Origin: Alphaproteobacteria bacterium
GTDB taxonomy: Bacteria > Pseudomonadota > Alphaproteobacteria > JAAEOK01
Reading direction: 5' to 3'
Length of the DNA: 64,000 nt
Assembly (NCBI GenBank): GCA_024244705.1
Contig: JAAEOK010000018.1
Span: 26,472 to 90,471, forward strand
Shown: one piece after another, positions 9,524-19,767 of the stretch
Layout: every line of letters starts with the position of its first letter
How positions within the stretch are numbered: the first letter of the stretch is position 1
The notes under the pieces: model-generated
Database searches by the model: none
The model's input: only the letters and a program-made list of their open reading frames with translations
What the model was told of the DNA's origin: nothing
Position numbers and translations under genes: made by a program

Positions 9524-10276
9524 TCAGGAAGCCGCCGCGACCCATCCCTGTTCGGCGAAGAAATGCCTGAGCTGCTCGGCGACCTTGTCGGCCAGCCGCT
9601 TGGCGTCGGCATCGACGTTGGCGTGCCACGCCTCGTCCGCCGCGCTGGTGCCGGCGCTGATCGCGAGCGAAGTCGCCAGCCGACCGGTTAATGCGCCGAC
9701 ACCGCCCATTTCGGCGGCACCCGGTTTGTCGCCGCTCTCCGACTCGACCTTGAGCTGCTCGACTTCCTGGGGTTCGCCGTAGGTCAACTGAAACACCTGC
9801 ACGGCGGCTTCGACGTCGGTGCGCCCGGCGCCGAGGCCGATGATCGTGCGCTCTGTGCGGTTGCCCTCGTCGATCGACAGCAATTGGCCGCGGACGACCA
9901 AGGTCGTGCCGCCGAACGGCGGCAGGCCGGAGGCCCGTTTGGCAGACAGGCCCATGCCGTTGATATCCTCGACCAACTGTGTCGCCAGGGCGCTTGCGAC
10001 TTCCTTGCCGATCGCCAGTTCCTGGTCGCTGCGCGACGAGCTGTCGATCAATTCTCCGATCCGCGGCAGAATGCCCTTGTCGAGCGTGACTTGATCGGGC
10101 GCGAAGGCGAAGTCGTAGACCAGCACGACGTCCGGCCGCGGCAGCGTATCCGGAGCCTGCATCATCTGCTCCGACTCGACCTTGGCCTTGCCGCAGGCGA
10201 CGAGGCCGAGGCAGAGCATCATAGCGAGGAATGGTCTAACGGCATGCGCCGCGCGGGCTCTCATATGCGGGACCAT
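9524..10276 (-). CDS. DUF4410-like lipoprotein
   Basis: This protein of about 250 aa has a signal peptide ending in a lipobox (CLGLVACGK), followed by a domain resembling DUF4410 (PDVVLVYDFAFAPDQVTLD, then GGTTLVVRGQLLSIDEGNRTERTIIGLGAG). Family function is unknown; membership suggests an outer-membrane or periplasmic lipoprotein. The ATG at 10274-10276 is preceded by AAGAGGTG on the coding strand, better than the longer start 78 bp upstream, which would bury the signal peptide. Convergent with sufA. Confidence 0.7.
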   Translation of the reverse strand: MVPHMRARAAHAVRPFLAMMLCLGLVACGKAKVESEQMMQAPDTLPRPDVVLVYDFAFAPDQVTLDKGILPRIGELIDSSSRSDQELAIGKEVASALATQLVEDINGMGLSAKRASGLPPFGGTTLVVRGQLLSIDEGNRTERTIIGLGAGRTDVEAAVQVFQLTYGEPQEVEQLKVESESGDKPGAAEMGGVGALTGRLATSLAISAGTSAADEAWHANVDADAKRLADKVAEQLRHFFAEQGWVAAAS

Positions 10277-10380
10277 AGGGCACCTCTTGAAGTTGTGGCG
10301 GAGCCGTTCCCCGGATGATCGAATGACGGCGGGCTGGAAAGCTAGCACGCCCAATCGGCCCGCTCTACGGCTTTGGAGCT

Positions 10381-11466
10381 CTAAAACACCGGCACGATGT
10401 CATCGGGATCGAAGGCCACCGATTCGCCGTCGATGCCGATCTCGGGGATCGCCGGAAACGCAATCCCGTAGGGATCGATCAGGCCCTTGAGCCGCAATAG
10501 GGCGGTCCGCCAATTCTCCTCGCGGGCCGCCAGGCTGAGGATGCCGAGGCCGGCGGAGCGGGCGGCGTCCTCGAGCAGGCGATGGGCCGGCCGCCACGTT
10601 TCCGGCAGTTCCCAAAACTGCTCTGGCGGCTCATAGAGGATACCGGACAGGAACACGAACCCGGCGCGGATCTGCTTGGTGATGGTCGCCTTCTGTTCGT
10701 CGGTCGCCTGGGGCAAGATGTTCTGGAGCAGCGTCAGGCAAATGCGCAGGTGCCGCGCCTCGTCCTGGCCGACCTTGCGAAAGCCTTCCTTGATCACCGG
10801 GATCGTCGTCTGCTGATGCATGGTCTGAAACAGCGTCGAGGACGCGATCTCGCCCATCAGGAACGAGGTGAACAGGATTTGCAGGGGGTATTTATGGATG
10901 CCCTTCTTGTAGCCCTCCCAATACCGCGTGCCGTTGCGGAAGTACCATTTGACGTTGTTCTGGGCGAGCTTGCTGAGCGTGGTCTGGGGCTCGTAACCGA
11001 GCGGTCCGCCGGGGGTCAGTTTTTCGATCACGCGCTGGCATACCTCGTCGTGGTTGACTTCGTCGCGGGTGATCAGGAAGAAGCATTTCCGCACCGGGTC
11101 TTCCTCATGCTTCTCGTAGGTGCGGATCATGGCTCGGGCGAAGACCGCGGGGCCCGAACTGTCGAAGACCGACAGCAAGCCGAACCAGTAGGCGATGGCA
11201 TAGCGCTGGTCGAGGGTGAAATCGTCCGGGTTCAGCGTATCCCACGGCAATTCCGGCGGCGTCCAGGTTTGACGCCGCGCACTCTCGTACACCTTCATCA
11301 ATTTCGGCGTCTCGACGTGCCATTCGATGGGAAAAATGTTGTCGTCCGGAAACGGCGGCGGCTCGGTCGCGCCGTACAGGATCGCTTCGGGGTCGGGCGC
11401 GGATTGAGCGTCGCCGGGCGGAACGGCGGCCGGCGTGGCCATGTCGGCGGTAGTGTCGGCGGTCAT
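10381..11466 (-). CDS. Ferritin-like di-iron protein (R2-like / AurF-like)
   Basis: This protein of about 361 aa is helical, with two ExxH iron-ligand motifs: TRDEVNHDEVCQ (about residue 135) and GQDEARHLRICL (about residue 235). Helical EEDP and MGEIASSTLF segments could supply the other carboxylates. This is the pattern of ribonucleotide-reductase-R2-like di-iron oxygenases and oxidases, including AurF-type N-oxygenases. The substrate is unknown. The ATG at MTADTTADM has AGGAAAG upstream; a longer in-frame start 33 bp earlier lacks one. Divergent from the extensin-like gene, alone in its unit. Confidence 0.75.
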   Translation of the reverse strand: MTADTTADMATPAAVPPGDAQSAPDPEAILYGATEPPPFPDDNIFPIEWHVETPKLMKVYESARRQTWTPPELPWDTLNPDDFTLDQRYAIAYWFGLLSVFDSSGPAVFARAMIRTYEKHEEDPVRKCFFLITRDEVNHDEVCQRVIEKLTPGGPLGYEPQTTLSKLAQNNVKWYFRNGTRYWEGYKKGIHKYPLQILFTSFLMGEIASSTLFQTMHQQTTIPVIKEGFRKVGQDEARHLRICLTLLQNILPQATDEQKATITKQIRAGFVFLSGILYEPPEQFWELPETWRPAHRLLEDAARSAGLGILSLAAREENWRTALLRLKGLIDPYGIAFPAIPEIGIDGESVAFDPDDIVPVF

Positions 11467-11668
11467 CTGTCGGGCTTTCCTGAACTGGAATCGATACAAA
11501 TAACTGATCGATAAATAGGATACTGTTTCATAATGATCGGAACAAGCCCCGGCCCCACCAATGCCCTGTATCGCTTTCCGAGGGTCCGTTGGGCCGGCGT
11601 CACGTTGTCGCCACGAAATCGTGTAAAAAGGTCTTACCTCGAAAAATCATGAGCGGTCGCGAACGGCG

Positions 11669-12376
11669 ATGCGCGGTGCGAGACTCTACGTTCTCATCCT
11701 GATCTACGGCGTCTTCCTGGTCGCCGCTGTCGCACTCTATTTCGGCAAGCTGACCCTGCCGCCCGAATGGAACCCGTTTACCATCGTCCGGCTCGACGGC
11801 GCGGTCGGTCCGTTCACCCGGATGAAGTTGCGCCGGCTCCACGAAGAGCCGGAAATCTGTCTCGCTGCGCTGTCGGTAAGCGAATTGGCCTTTTCGCCGC
11901 ATCCGGGTATCCCCATCGAGGAGGGGTGCGGTATCGAGAACGGCGTCGAGGTTGTCGGCGCCGATATCACTTACAGCGACGACTTCGCCGCGACCTGCGG
12001 GCTGGCGGCGGGGCTCTATATGTTCCAGCGCGAAATCCTCCAGCCGGCCGCCGAGCGCCATTTCGGCCAGCGCGTCGTCGGGATCGACCACTCCGGCACC
12101 TACGATTGCCGCAACGTCGGTTTCCGTACGGCCGGGCCGCGGAGCCAGCACGCCCGCGCTAACGCGATGGATATGGTCGGGTTTCGATTCGGGGACGGGA
12201 CGCGCGTCCGGGTCTCGCGACAGAACTGGGAGTCGGACGGACCCGAAGGCGGGTTTCTGAGGGAGGTGCATCGCGGCGCCTGCCGTCTTTTCGGCTCGGT
12301 GCTGGGCCCCGACTACGACGCCATGCACTATACTCACTTCCACTTCGACATGCGGCCCGATGGAGTCTGTCGCTAG
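11669..12376 (+). CDS. Extensin-like C-terminal domain protein (LAS-peptidase-like), membrane anchored
   Basis: This 235-aa protein has one N-terminal membrane segment (LYVLILIYGVFLVAAVALYF) and a periplasmic domain of the extensin-like family. The key segment SQHARANAMDMVGFRF parallels the S-x-H-x(6)-D metal site of D-Ala-D-Ala carboxypeptidases, and MHYTHFHFDM could give the second His. Conserved cysteines occur in EEGCGIEN, AATCGLA and YDCRNVG. A peptidoglycan-related hydrolase role is plausible but unproven for the family. Confidence 0.8.
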   Translation: MRGARLYVLILIYGVFLVAAVALYFGKLTLPPEWNPFTIVRLDGAVGPFTRMKLRRLHEEPEICLAALSVSELAFSPHPGIPIEEGCGIENGVEVVGADITYSDDFAATCGLAAGLYMFQREILQPAAERHFGQRVVGIDHSGTYDCRNVGFRTAGPRSQHARANAMDMVGFRFGDGTRVRVSRQNWESDGPEGGFLREVHRGACRLFGSVLGPDYDAMHYTHFHFDMRPDGVCR

Positions 12377-12444
12377 TTCCAAGTTCCTCGTCGCTCCCGG
12401 CAAACTGCGATACTGTCACGGGCGTCAGCACGGCTATTCGGATA

Positions 12445-13935
12445 ATGCCAGACTTCCTTCTCGCCATCGATCAGGGCACCACCAGCAGCCGCGCGATCGT
12501 CTTCGGCGCCGACGGTCTGCCGCGAGGTAGCGCCCAGATCGAGCTGCCGCAAATCTACCCGCATCCCGGCTGGGTCGAGCACGACCCGGATCGAATCTGG
12601 CAGGATAGTGTGACGACCTGCCGCGCGGCGGTCAGCGATGCCGGCCTCGAGGCCGACGACATCGCCGCAATCGGCATCGCGAACCAACGCGAAACCGTGG
12701 TGGTGTGGGAGCGGGCCAGCGGCCGACCGATCCACAATGCGATCGTGTGGCAGGACAGGCGGACCGCGAGGGCCTGCGATGCGCTGCGCGAAGAGGGCCA
12801 CGAAGATACGCTACGGATGAGGACCGGTCTTGTCGCCGACCCCTACTTTTCCGCCACCAAGCTGGCATGGCTGCTCGATTCGGTCGACGGCGCGCGCGCC
12901 GCGGCGCGCCGGGGCGAACTCGCCTTCGGCACCATCGACAGCTTCCTGCTATGGCACCTGACGGGCGGCGAGGTCCACGCGACCGACGTGACCAACGCCT
13001 CTCGTACGCTGCTGTTCGATATTCGTCGGCTGAACTGGGACGAGGATTTATTCGAGCTCTTCGATATCCCGTTGGCCATGGCGCCCGAGGTTCGTTCCAA
13101 CGTGTCGGATTTTGGTTTTGCCGAGCCATCGATTCTGGGACGGGCCGTGCCGATCTGCGGCATCGCCGGCGACCAACAGGCGGCGGCCATCGGCCAGGCC
13201 TGCATCCGACCCGGTATGATCAAGGCGACTTACGGCACCGGTGCCTTCATCCTGCTCGACACCGGGCCCGATCCCGTGCTGTCCGAAAACCGGTTGCTGA
13301 CCACCGTCGCCTTCCGGGTCGGCGATCATTGCCATTATGCGGTCGAAGGCAGCATCTTCGTCGCCGGCGCCGCGGTGCAATGGCTGCGCGACGGTGTCGG
13401 CGTGATCGGCGACGCGGCCGACACCGAGGCGCTTGCCGAATCGCTTGCCGATACGGGCGATGTCTACCTCGTGCCCGCATTCGCGGGTTTGGGCGCCCCC
13501 CACTGGGATGCGGCGGCCCGTGGCGCGATCGTCGGCCTGACCCAGAACAGCGGTGCCGCTCAGCTGGTTCGCGCGGCACTCGAAGCCGCCGCCTTTCAGA
13601 CCTATGATGTCCTGGCCGCGATGACCGCCGACGGCGCCGCGCCGCCGCTCGCCTTGCGGGTCGATGGCGGCATGGCGGCCAATTCGTGGATGCTCGGCTT
13701 CCTTGCCGACATCGCGAACGTTCGTGTTGAGCGGCCGGTCGTCACCGAAACCACCGCTCTCGGTGCGGTCATCCTGGCCTCGATCGGCGTCGGCTGGTTT
13801 GCCGATCTGACCGCCGCCGAACGGATGTGGCGATTGGACCGCGGATTCGACCCGGCGATGACCACCGATCGTCGGGCAAACCTGTTGGGTGGATGGCAGC
13901 GCGCCGTCGAGGCGGTTTGCGTGGTACATGGTTAG
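12445..13935 (+). CDS. glpK: Glycerol kinase
   Basis: This 496-aa FGGY-family kinase makes glycerol-3-phosphate from glycerol and ATP. The phosphate loop AIDQGTTSSRAIVF is at the N-terminus, with WQDRRTA, YGTGAFILLDTG and the C-terminal VDGGMAANSWMLGFLAD. No glycerol facilitator or glp regulator is adjacent. The start ATG is the first residue of the family pattern (MPDFLLAIDQGTTSS). Confidence 0.95.
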   Translation: MPDFLLAIDQGTTSSRAIVFGADGLPRGSAQIELPQIYPHPGWVEHDPDRIWQDSVTTCRAAVSDAGLEADDIAAIGIANQRETVVVWERASGRPIHNAIVWQDRRTARACDALREEGHEDTLRMRTGLVADPYFSATKLAWLLDSVDGARAAARRGELAFGTIDSFLLWHLTGGEVHATDVTNASRTLLFDIRRLNWDEDLFELFDIPLAMAPEVRSNVSDFGFAEPSILGRAVPICGIAGDQQAAAIGQACIRPGMIKATYGTGAFILLDTGPDPVLSENRLLTTVAFRVGDHCHYAVEGSIFVAGAAVQWLRDGVGVIGDAADTEALAESLADTGDVYLVPAFAGLGAPHWDAAARGAIVGLTQNSGAAQLVRAALEAAAFQTYDVLAAMTADGAAPPLALRVDGGMAANSWMLGFLADIANVRVERPVVTETTALGAVILASIGVGWFADLTAAERMWRLDRGFDPAMTTDRRANLLGGWQRAVEAVCVVHG

Positions 13936-13984
13936 GGGACGGCCGCCGGGCACGGCGGCGGCCAGGAATTAGCGGGAGTATGAA

Positions 13985-16900
13985 ATGATCTTTGACTATG
14001 AGCTGCCGGAACGCTCGGACCTGCGCCAGTCCGTTGCCGCCGCCTATCGGCTGGACGAAACCGAAATGGTCGAGCGGCTCCTCGCCTATGCACAGTTTTC
14101 CGGCGATGCCCGGACGCGCATCGCCGACCGGGCCGAAGCCCTGGTGCGCGCGGTACGGGCACGGCCGAGCGAGGGCAGCGTCGAGGCCTTCATGCACGAG
14201 TACGAACTGTCCAGCCATGAAGGTATCGTGCTGATGTGTCTGGCGGAGGCGCTCCTGCGGGTGCCCGACGATGAAACCGTCGACAAGCTGATCCAGGACA
14301 AGATCACATCGGCCGATTGGGGGCGGCATCTCGGCCACAGCGGGTCGCTGTTTGTCAACGCGTCGACCTGGGGGTTCATGCTGACCGGAAGCCTGCTGGC
14401 GGCAAAGGACAGCTCCGAGCACGACCTGCGCACGACCCTGACCGGATTGCTCGGACGCACCGGCGAGCCGATTATCCGCCAGGCCATTCGTCAGGCGATG
14501 CGCATCCTCGGCCGGCAGTTCATCATGGGCGAGACCATCGAGGAAGGGCTGCATCGCGCCCGCTCCTACGAGAAACAGGGCTACCGCTTCTCCTATGACA
14601 TGCTCGGCGAGGCCGCGCGCACCAACACCGATGCGGAGAAATTCTTCGACGCCTATGCGAAGGCGATCGACGCCATCGCCGCCACCAACCCCAAGGACCC
14701 GATTATCGGAGCCGGCCTGTCGGTCAAATTGTCCGCGCTCGACCCGCGCTATGAATTCGCCCAGCACCGGCGCACGATGAGCAACGTCCTCGGGCGCCTC
14801 AAGGCACTGGCGATCAAGGCCAAGCAGGGGCGCATCGGCCTCACCGTCGATGCCGAGGAAGCCGATCGTCTCGAGCCGTCGCTCGACATCATCGAGGCGC
14901 TCGCCGCCGATCCCGAACTTGCCGGATGGAATGGATTCGGCCTTGCCTTGCAGACCTATCAGAAGCGCGCCTTTCACGTCGTCGATTGGCTGGCCGACCT
15001 GGGCCGGCGCAGCGACCGCCGGTTCATGGTGCGCCTGGTCAAGGGCGCCTATTGGGACACCGAGATCAAGCGCGCGCAGGAAGCCGGCGAGGACGGTTAT
15101 CCGGTCTTCACCCGCAAGGCATCGACCGACCTGTCCTATATCGCCTGCGTCCGCAAGGCCTTCGAGTGCACGGACGCGATCTATCCTCAATTCGCGACCC
15201 ACAACGCCCAAACCGCCTCGGTCGTTCTCGAACTCGCCGGCGACTATCGTGATTTCGAGTTTCAGCGCCTGCACGGCATGAGCGCGCACCTTCACGACGA
15301 ACTCATCGCGCCCGAGAAGTATGGCGTTCCGGTCCGTGTCTATGCCCCCTGCGGTGGCCACAAGGAGCTGCTGCCCTATCTCGTCCGCCGCCTGCTGGAG
15401 AACGGCGCCAACACGTCGTTCGTCAACCGGATCATGGACGAATCGGTTCCGCTCGAGAAGATCACCGGCGATCCGGTCGAGGAGGTGGCGGCGCTGCAGC
15501 ACAAGCCCCACCCAAGGATACCCTTGCCGCGTCAGATCTATGCACCACGGCGTCTTAATTCGATGGGCGTGGACCTCACCGACGAGCGGTCGTTGCGCGG
15601 GCTGGCCGAAGAATTGACCGGCTTCGCCGACGCGGGGTGGAGCGCCGGACCGATCGTCGACGGTAGCGAAGCGCTGACGCGGCTCGGCGACATCACCGAC
15701 CCGGCCGACCGTGCCCGGGTCGTCGGCGGTGTCCAGGAGGCCGACGAAGCGGACGTCGCGGCTGCGCTCGACGTTGCCGAGAAGGCGTTCCCCGCCTGGC
15801 GCGACCGGCCGGTCGAGGACCGGGCGGCGTTCCTCGAACGGGCGGCCGACCTGTTCGAGGCAAACACGCCCGAACTGATGGCGATCGCCATTCGCGAGGC
15901 CGGCAAGACGCTCGCCGATGCCGTCGCCGAAGTGCGCGAGGCGGTCGACTTTTGCCGCTACTATGCGGTTCAGGCGCGGCGGCTCTGCGGTGCGCCGACC
16001 GCCCTGCCGGCGCACGGCGGCGACCTGTTCGAGACCGGCGGCCGCGGCATCTTCGTCTGCATCAGCCCGTGGAACTTTCCGCTCGCCATATTTACCGGAC
16101 AAATCGCGGCGGCGCTCGCCGTCGGCAACGCGGTGATCGCGAAGCCTGCCGAACAGACCTCCCTGATGGCGGCGCGCGCGGTTCGCCTGCTGCACGAGGC
16201 GGGGATTCCTCCTGCGGTGCTGCAGCTGCTTCCGGGACGTGGAGAAGTGGTCGGCGCCCGGCTCGTTGCCGATCCACGCGTCGCCGGCGTCGCCTTTACC
16301 GGCGGAACCGACACCGCGCTGGCCATCCGACGCACGCTCGCCGCCGGGCCGATTGGACCGGTCCCGCTGATCGCCGAGACCGGCGGCCAGAATGCGATGA
16401 TCGTCGATTCGACGGCCTTGCCCGAGCAGGCAATCGGCGATGTGTTGCATTCGGCGTTCGACAGCGCGGGCCAGCGCTGCTCCGCGTTGCGTGTGCTGTT
16501 CCTTCAGGACGACATCGCGCCGGGCATGATCGAGATGCTGGCCGGCGCCATGTCGGAGCTTCGAATCGGCGACCCCTCGGTTCTATCGACCGACGTCGGA
16601 CCGGTCATCGACGACGAGGCGAAATCGGTGCTCGAAGCCCATGGCGAACGAATGGCGGCGGAAGGAACGCCGATCCACGTTTGCGCTCTCGACGAATCGA
16701 CGGTCCGCGGCACGTTCTTCGGCCCGCGCGCCTATGAAATCGATTCCCTCGACCGACTGCACCGGGAGGTCTTCGGTCCGGTTCTCCATGTCATTCGGTT
16801 CGCCGCCGATCGTATCGATCAGGTCGTCGATCGCATCAACGCCACCGGCTACGGTCTGACTTTCGGCGTTCACAGTCGGATCGATTCGGTCGCCGACCGT

Positions 16901-18007
16901 CTCCACCGACGAATCCGCGCCGGCAACACCTATGTCAACCGCAACATCATCGGCGCCATCGTTGGTGTTCAACCCTTTGGCGGCGAAGGTCTTTCGGGTA
17001 CCGGGCCGAAGGCGGGCGGGCCCAATTATTTGCGCCGCTTTGCCGTTGCCGCACGAGCGACCGGCGATGACGATGGCGCAGCGCCAACGTCGCCCGGGTT
17101 TCGTTCGCCCGGTGCGGGATGGCAGACATCCCCGATCGTCGGCGGGCGACGCCAATCGGGCCCAATGGTGATAACCCACCCGGCCTCTCATCCCGAAGCG
17201 ATAAACGGCACACTGGTGCTGGCCACCCAGGAGCATGCCGACGAGGCCACGACGTTGGCACTGGCGGCGTTTCCGCGCTGGGAGGCACTGCCGGCCGATC
17301 ACCATGCGGTGATCCTTGACGATATCGCCCGCGAATTGGTCAATGCCTTGCAGGACCACATCGACCTCTGTGTCGACGCCGCCGGCATAGAGCCGCGCGC
17401 GGCCGCGCGGGCAATCGAGGATGCCGCTACGCTGTGCCGCGCCTACGCCGCCGAGGCGCGGGCCAGCCTGGCGGCGCCGCTGCGCCTGCGCGGCTATACC
17501 GGCGAACGCGATGAGCTTTCGTTGCGCGGCCGCGGTCTTTTCCTGTGCATTGTCGAAGGCGCGGCTCCGATTGCCACGATCGCGGGCATGGTCGCCGCGG
17601 CTTCGGTGGCGGGAAATGGGTCGCTGGTCATTGCCGGCGAGGCTTCGGCCCATCTCGCGGCACGGCTCGTCGCGCGCTTCCACGCCTCGGGAATGCCGCC
17701 GGATGTCCTCCATTTCCTGCCCATCGCTGACGACGCTCTGCGTGACGCGATGGCGACCGACCCGCGCATCGCGGGTATCGCTTTCGCGGGCACCGAAGAT
17801 CGCGCCCGTGATCTCGACCGCATCCTGGCGGCGCGCGAAGGACCGATCATACCGCTCATTGTGGAGCGATCAGACATCGCTGCCGAGGTAGGGTTCTCCA
17901 ACGTCGGTGATATCTACCGCTTCGCCACCGAGCGCTCGCTGTCGATCGACACCACCGCTTCGGGCGGCAACGCATCGCTGTTCAGTATCGAAGAGAACGG
18001 CGGGTGA
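13985..18007 (+). CDS. putA: Bifunctional proline dehydrogenase / P5C dehydrogenase PutA with extra C-terminal ALDH-fold domain
   Basis: A 1340-aa trifunctional-length PutA without the ribbon-helix-helix DNA-binding N-terminus. Residues about 150-460 are the FAD proline dehydrogenase barrel (RLVKGAYWDTEIKRA, FATHNAQTASV). Residues about 540-1030 are the P5C dehydrogenase, with catalytic Glu near 798 (ETGGQNAMI) and Cys near 832 (SAGQRCSA). Residues about 1070-1340 repeat the ALDH fold but contain no catalytic Cys at the equivalent position, matching the structural C-terminal domain that closes the substrate tunnel in long PutAs. It oxidises proline to glutamate. It cannot autorepress, so regulation must come from elsewhere. 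GCGGGAG precedes the ATG. Confidence 0.96.
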   Translation: MIFDYELPERSDLRQSVAAAYRLDETEMVERLLAYAQFSGDARTRIADRAEALVRAVRARPSEGSVEAFMHEYELSSHEGIVLMCLAEALLRVPDDETVDKLIQDKITSADWGRHLGHSGSLFVNASTWGFMLTGSLLAAKDSSEHDLRTTLTGLLGRTGEPIIRQAIRQAMRILGRQFIMGETIEEGLHRARSYEKQGYRFSYDMLGEAARTNTDAEKFFDAYAKAIDAIAATNPKDPIIGAGLSVKLSALDPRYEFAQHRRTMSNVLGRLKALAIKAKQGRIGLTVDAEEADRLEPSLDIIEALAADPELAGWNGFGLALQTYQKRAFHVVDWLADLGRRSDRRFMVRLVKGAYWDTEIKRAQEAGEDGYPVFTRKASTDLSYIACVRKAFECTDAIYPQFATHNAQTASVVLELAGDYRDFEFQRLHGMSAHLHDELIAPEKYGVPVRVYAPCGGHKELLPYLVRRLLENGANTSFVNRIMDESVPLEKITGDPVEEVAALQHKPHPRIPLPRQIYAPRRLNSMGVDLTDERSLRGLAEELTGFADAGWSAGPIVDGSEALTRLGDITDPADRARVVGGVQEADEADVAAALDVAEKAFPAWRDRPVEDRAAFLERAADLFEANTPELMAIAIREAGKTLADAVAEVREAVDFCRYYAVQARRLCGAPTALPAHGGDLFETGGRGIFVCISPWNFPLAIFTGQIAAALAVGNAVIAKPAEQTSLMAARAVRLLHEAGIPPAVLQLLPGRGEVVGARLVADPRVAGVAFTGGTDTALAIRRTLAAGPIGPVPLIAETGGQNAMIVDSTALPEQAIGDVLHSAFDSAGQRCSALRVLFLQDDIAPGMIEMLAGAMSELRIGDPSVLSTDVGPVIDDEAKSVLEAHGERMAAEGTPIHVCALDESTVRGTFFGPRAYEIDSLDRLHREVFGPVLHVIRFAADRIDQVVDRINATGYGLTFGVHSRIDSVADRLHRRIRAGNTYVNRNIIGAIVGVQPFGGEGLSGTGPKAGGPNYLRRFAVAARATGDDDGAAPTSPGFRSPGAGWQTSPIVGGRRQSGPMVITHPASHPEAINGTLVLATQEHADEATTLALAAFPRWEALPADHHAVILDDIARELVNALQDHIDLCVDAAGIEPRAAARAIEDAATLCRAYAAEARASLAAPLRLRGYTGERDELSLRGRGLFLCIVEGAAPIATIAGMVAAASVAGNGSLVIAGEASAHLAARLVARFHASGMPPDVLHFLPIADDALRDAMATDPRIAGIAFAGTEDRARDLDRILAAREGPIIPLIVERSDIAAEVGFSNVGDIYRFATERSLSIDTTASGGNASLFSIEENGG

Positions 18008-18015
18008 GCGCCGCG

Positions 18016-18047
18016 GCTAGAGCACTTTGAACGCGCGGTGCTCTAGC
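18016..18047. repeat. CTAGAGC-type short hairpin between putA and herA-like gene
   Basis: GCTAGAGCAC/GTGCTCTAGC, 10-bp perfect arms with a 12-nt loop, lies between convergent genes and supplies the TAG stop of the minus-strand gene (18043-18045). It could act as a bidirectional terminator-like structure, though no long T-run follows. Confidence 0.7.
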
Positions 18048-19767
18048 GTTGGCGGTGACGCCACCGCTCGATGACGCGCTCGACGAATCTTTCGACCTCG
18101 ATATCCTGCGACCATCCGCTGGAGAAACTGGCGGTTCCGCTCATCGGGCGCTCGTCGTTGGGAAGCTCGTCGAAGCAAACACGCATCGGCACCGAAACGC
18201 CTTCGCCGACGGCAATGGCTTCCGCGTTGCGCAACGAGGGCAGGAAGTCCATCAGACCGATCGCCGATTCCGACATCGCGCTGCGGACGAAATCCTGGTC
18301 CTTCTGGTTCGACATGCGGAGCGCGAAGACCGTATTGCACTGGGACAGGATCTCGGCGGCGAGCTCCGACGGCCGCTGGCTGACCAGGCATAACGAGACG
18401 CCGTATTTGCGGCCTTCCTTGGCGATTTGCGACAGCGCGCGCTTGGTCGGCTCGAAACCGCGTCCCGAATCGGTCGGCGCGTAGCGATGGGCCTCCTCGC
18501 AGACCAGCAGCATCGGCATCGAACGTTCGCTCCACAGCGCGAAGTCGAAGGTCATCCGGCACAGCACCGAGACCACGACATTGATGATTTCCGACGGTAC
18601 GCCGGAAAGATCGACGATCGTCACCGGTTTGCCGGCGACCGGGATGCGGAATAGCTGCGAGATGATCTGCGCCATGTTGTCGCGTACCGACAGGCCGGGG
18701 AACATGAAGTCGAAGCGCGGATCCGCCTGGAGCGCCGCGAAGCGCGCTTTTAGCCGCATATAGGGGGCGACATCGCGCGGCCGGTCGAGGCGTCCAGCGG
18801 TCTCGTCGAGAATCCGCGCCACCTCGCCGAGCCGGTAGGGGACCGGCGCATCGACGGTAATTCGGCCGGCATTTTTTCCGTCACCGACAAACTGGCGTTT
18901 GGCGGCAACGATGACCTCGTTGAGTATTGCGGCCTCGACCTCCGCGTCCTGGCCGTCGCTGTTGATGACGATTTCCTCGATCTCCTCGGAATTGAGGAGC
19001 CAATAGGGGATCTGCAGGGTCCCGGGATCGAGCACTTCGGCGGCGTCGCCGAGCGCTTTCGAATATTCGTTGTGGACGTCGAGCAAGAGCACGTGCCCGT
19101 TGGGGTGTTCCGACAGGATCGCGCGCAGGATAAGCGCAACGGCACAGGACTTACCGGCGCCCGTGGTGCCGAGAATGGCGAAGTGTTTGCCGAGGAGGTC
19201 GTCGGTCACGACATAGGCGGGAATCGTCCGGTCTTGATGAATGCTGCCGATCGGTACCGCGGACTTGGTGGGAAATGTGTAGACATTGGCCAGATCGTCA
19301 GCCGTGGTGGCAAAGACGTTGTCCGCCAACGACGGAAAATACGACACGCCGCGCTGAAAAGTGCTATCGCGATTTCCCAACCCGACCGATGTCTCGCCCA
19401 ACAATTCCAGCTCGACGATCCGATAGGTTTCGTTGTTGGGATCGGTCGACGGAACCGGGATGCTGAGGCCGCTGACGATGCCATAGACGGTCGTGTAGGG
19501 TGTTCCCATCTTGACCAGGGAGCCGATCTGCAAGGGAGTCGGTTGGTCGCCTTCGTCCCTGTCGAGATCGTCGTCCAGCAACATGATAGCCTGCGAGCCG
19601 GAGACCGCGACGATCCGCCCCAACCGGTCGGAAAAGGTTTTGACCGGATGCAAGTCGCGGCCGATGTCTCCCAGCCGACGATGCCTATCGATCTCCGCCG
19701 TTAGGCTTCTATTTGTCGAGGAGACTTCTTCCAGCCGCATGCTCAAGTCTGCCGTCGCTTTAGCCAA
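18043..19767 (-). CDS. HerA/DUF87-type hexameric ATPase
   Basis: This 574-aa ATPase has an N-terminal HAS-barrel-like region (HPVKTFSDRLGRIVAVSGSQ), Walker A GTTGAGKS (about residue 200), Walker B MLLVCEEAHRYAP, and the FtsK/HerA sensor and arginine-finger region LCLVSQRPSELAAEIL. HerA proteins translocate DNA, usually with the nuclease NurA, or in defence with Sir2 or other partners. No nuclease gene is adjacent. Instead its start overlaps the end of a histidine kinase by 8 bp, implying one operon. The cellular role is open. Confidence 0.85.
   Translation of the reverse strand: MAKATADLSMRLEEVSSTNRSLTAEIDRHRRLGDIGRDLHPVKTFSDRLGRIVAVSGSQAIMLLDDDLDRDEGDQPTPLQIGSLVKMGTPYTTVYGIVSGLSIPVPSTDPNNETYRIVELELLGETSVGLGNRDSTFQRGVSYFPSLADNVFATTADDLANVYTFPTKSAVPIGSIHQDRTIPAYVVTDDLLGKHFAILGTTGAGKSCAVALILRAILSEHPNGHVLLLDVHNEYSKALGDAAEVLDPGTLQIPYWLLNSEEIEEIVINSDGQDAEVEAAILNEVIVAAKRQFVGDGKNAGRITVDAPVPYRLGEVARILDETAGRLDRPRDVAPYMRLKARFAALQADPRFDFMFPGLSVRDNMAQIISQLFRIPVAGKPVTIVDLSGVPSEIINVVVSVLCRMTFDFALWSERSMPMLLVCEEAHRYAPTDSGRGFEPTKRALSQIAKEGRKYGVSLCLVSQRPSELAAEILSQCNTVFALRMSNQKDQDFVRSAMSESAIGLMDFLPSLRNAEAIAVGEGVSVPMRVCFDELPNDERPMSGTASFSSGWSQDIEVERFVERVIERWRHRQR

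Noticed and set aside
13769..16450. 893-codon open frame antisense to putA
   Set aside because: A high-GC shadow frame of a clear PutA gene; low-complexity Arg/Gly-rich composition and no motifs.
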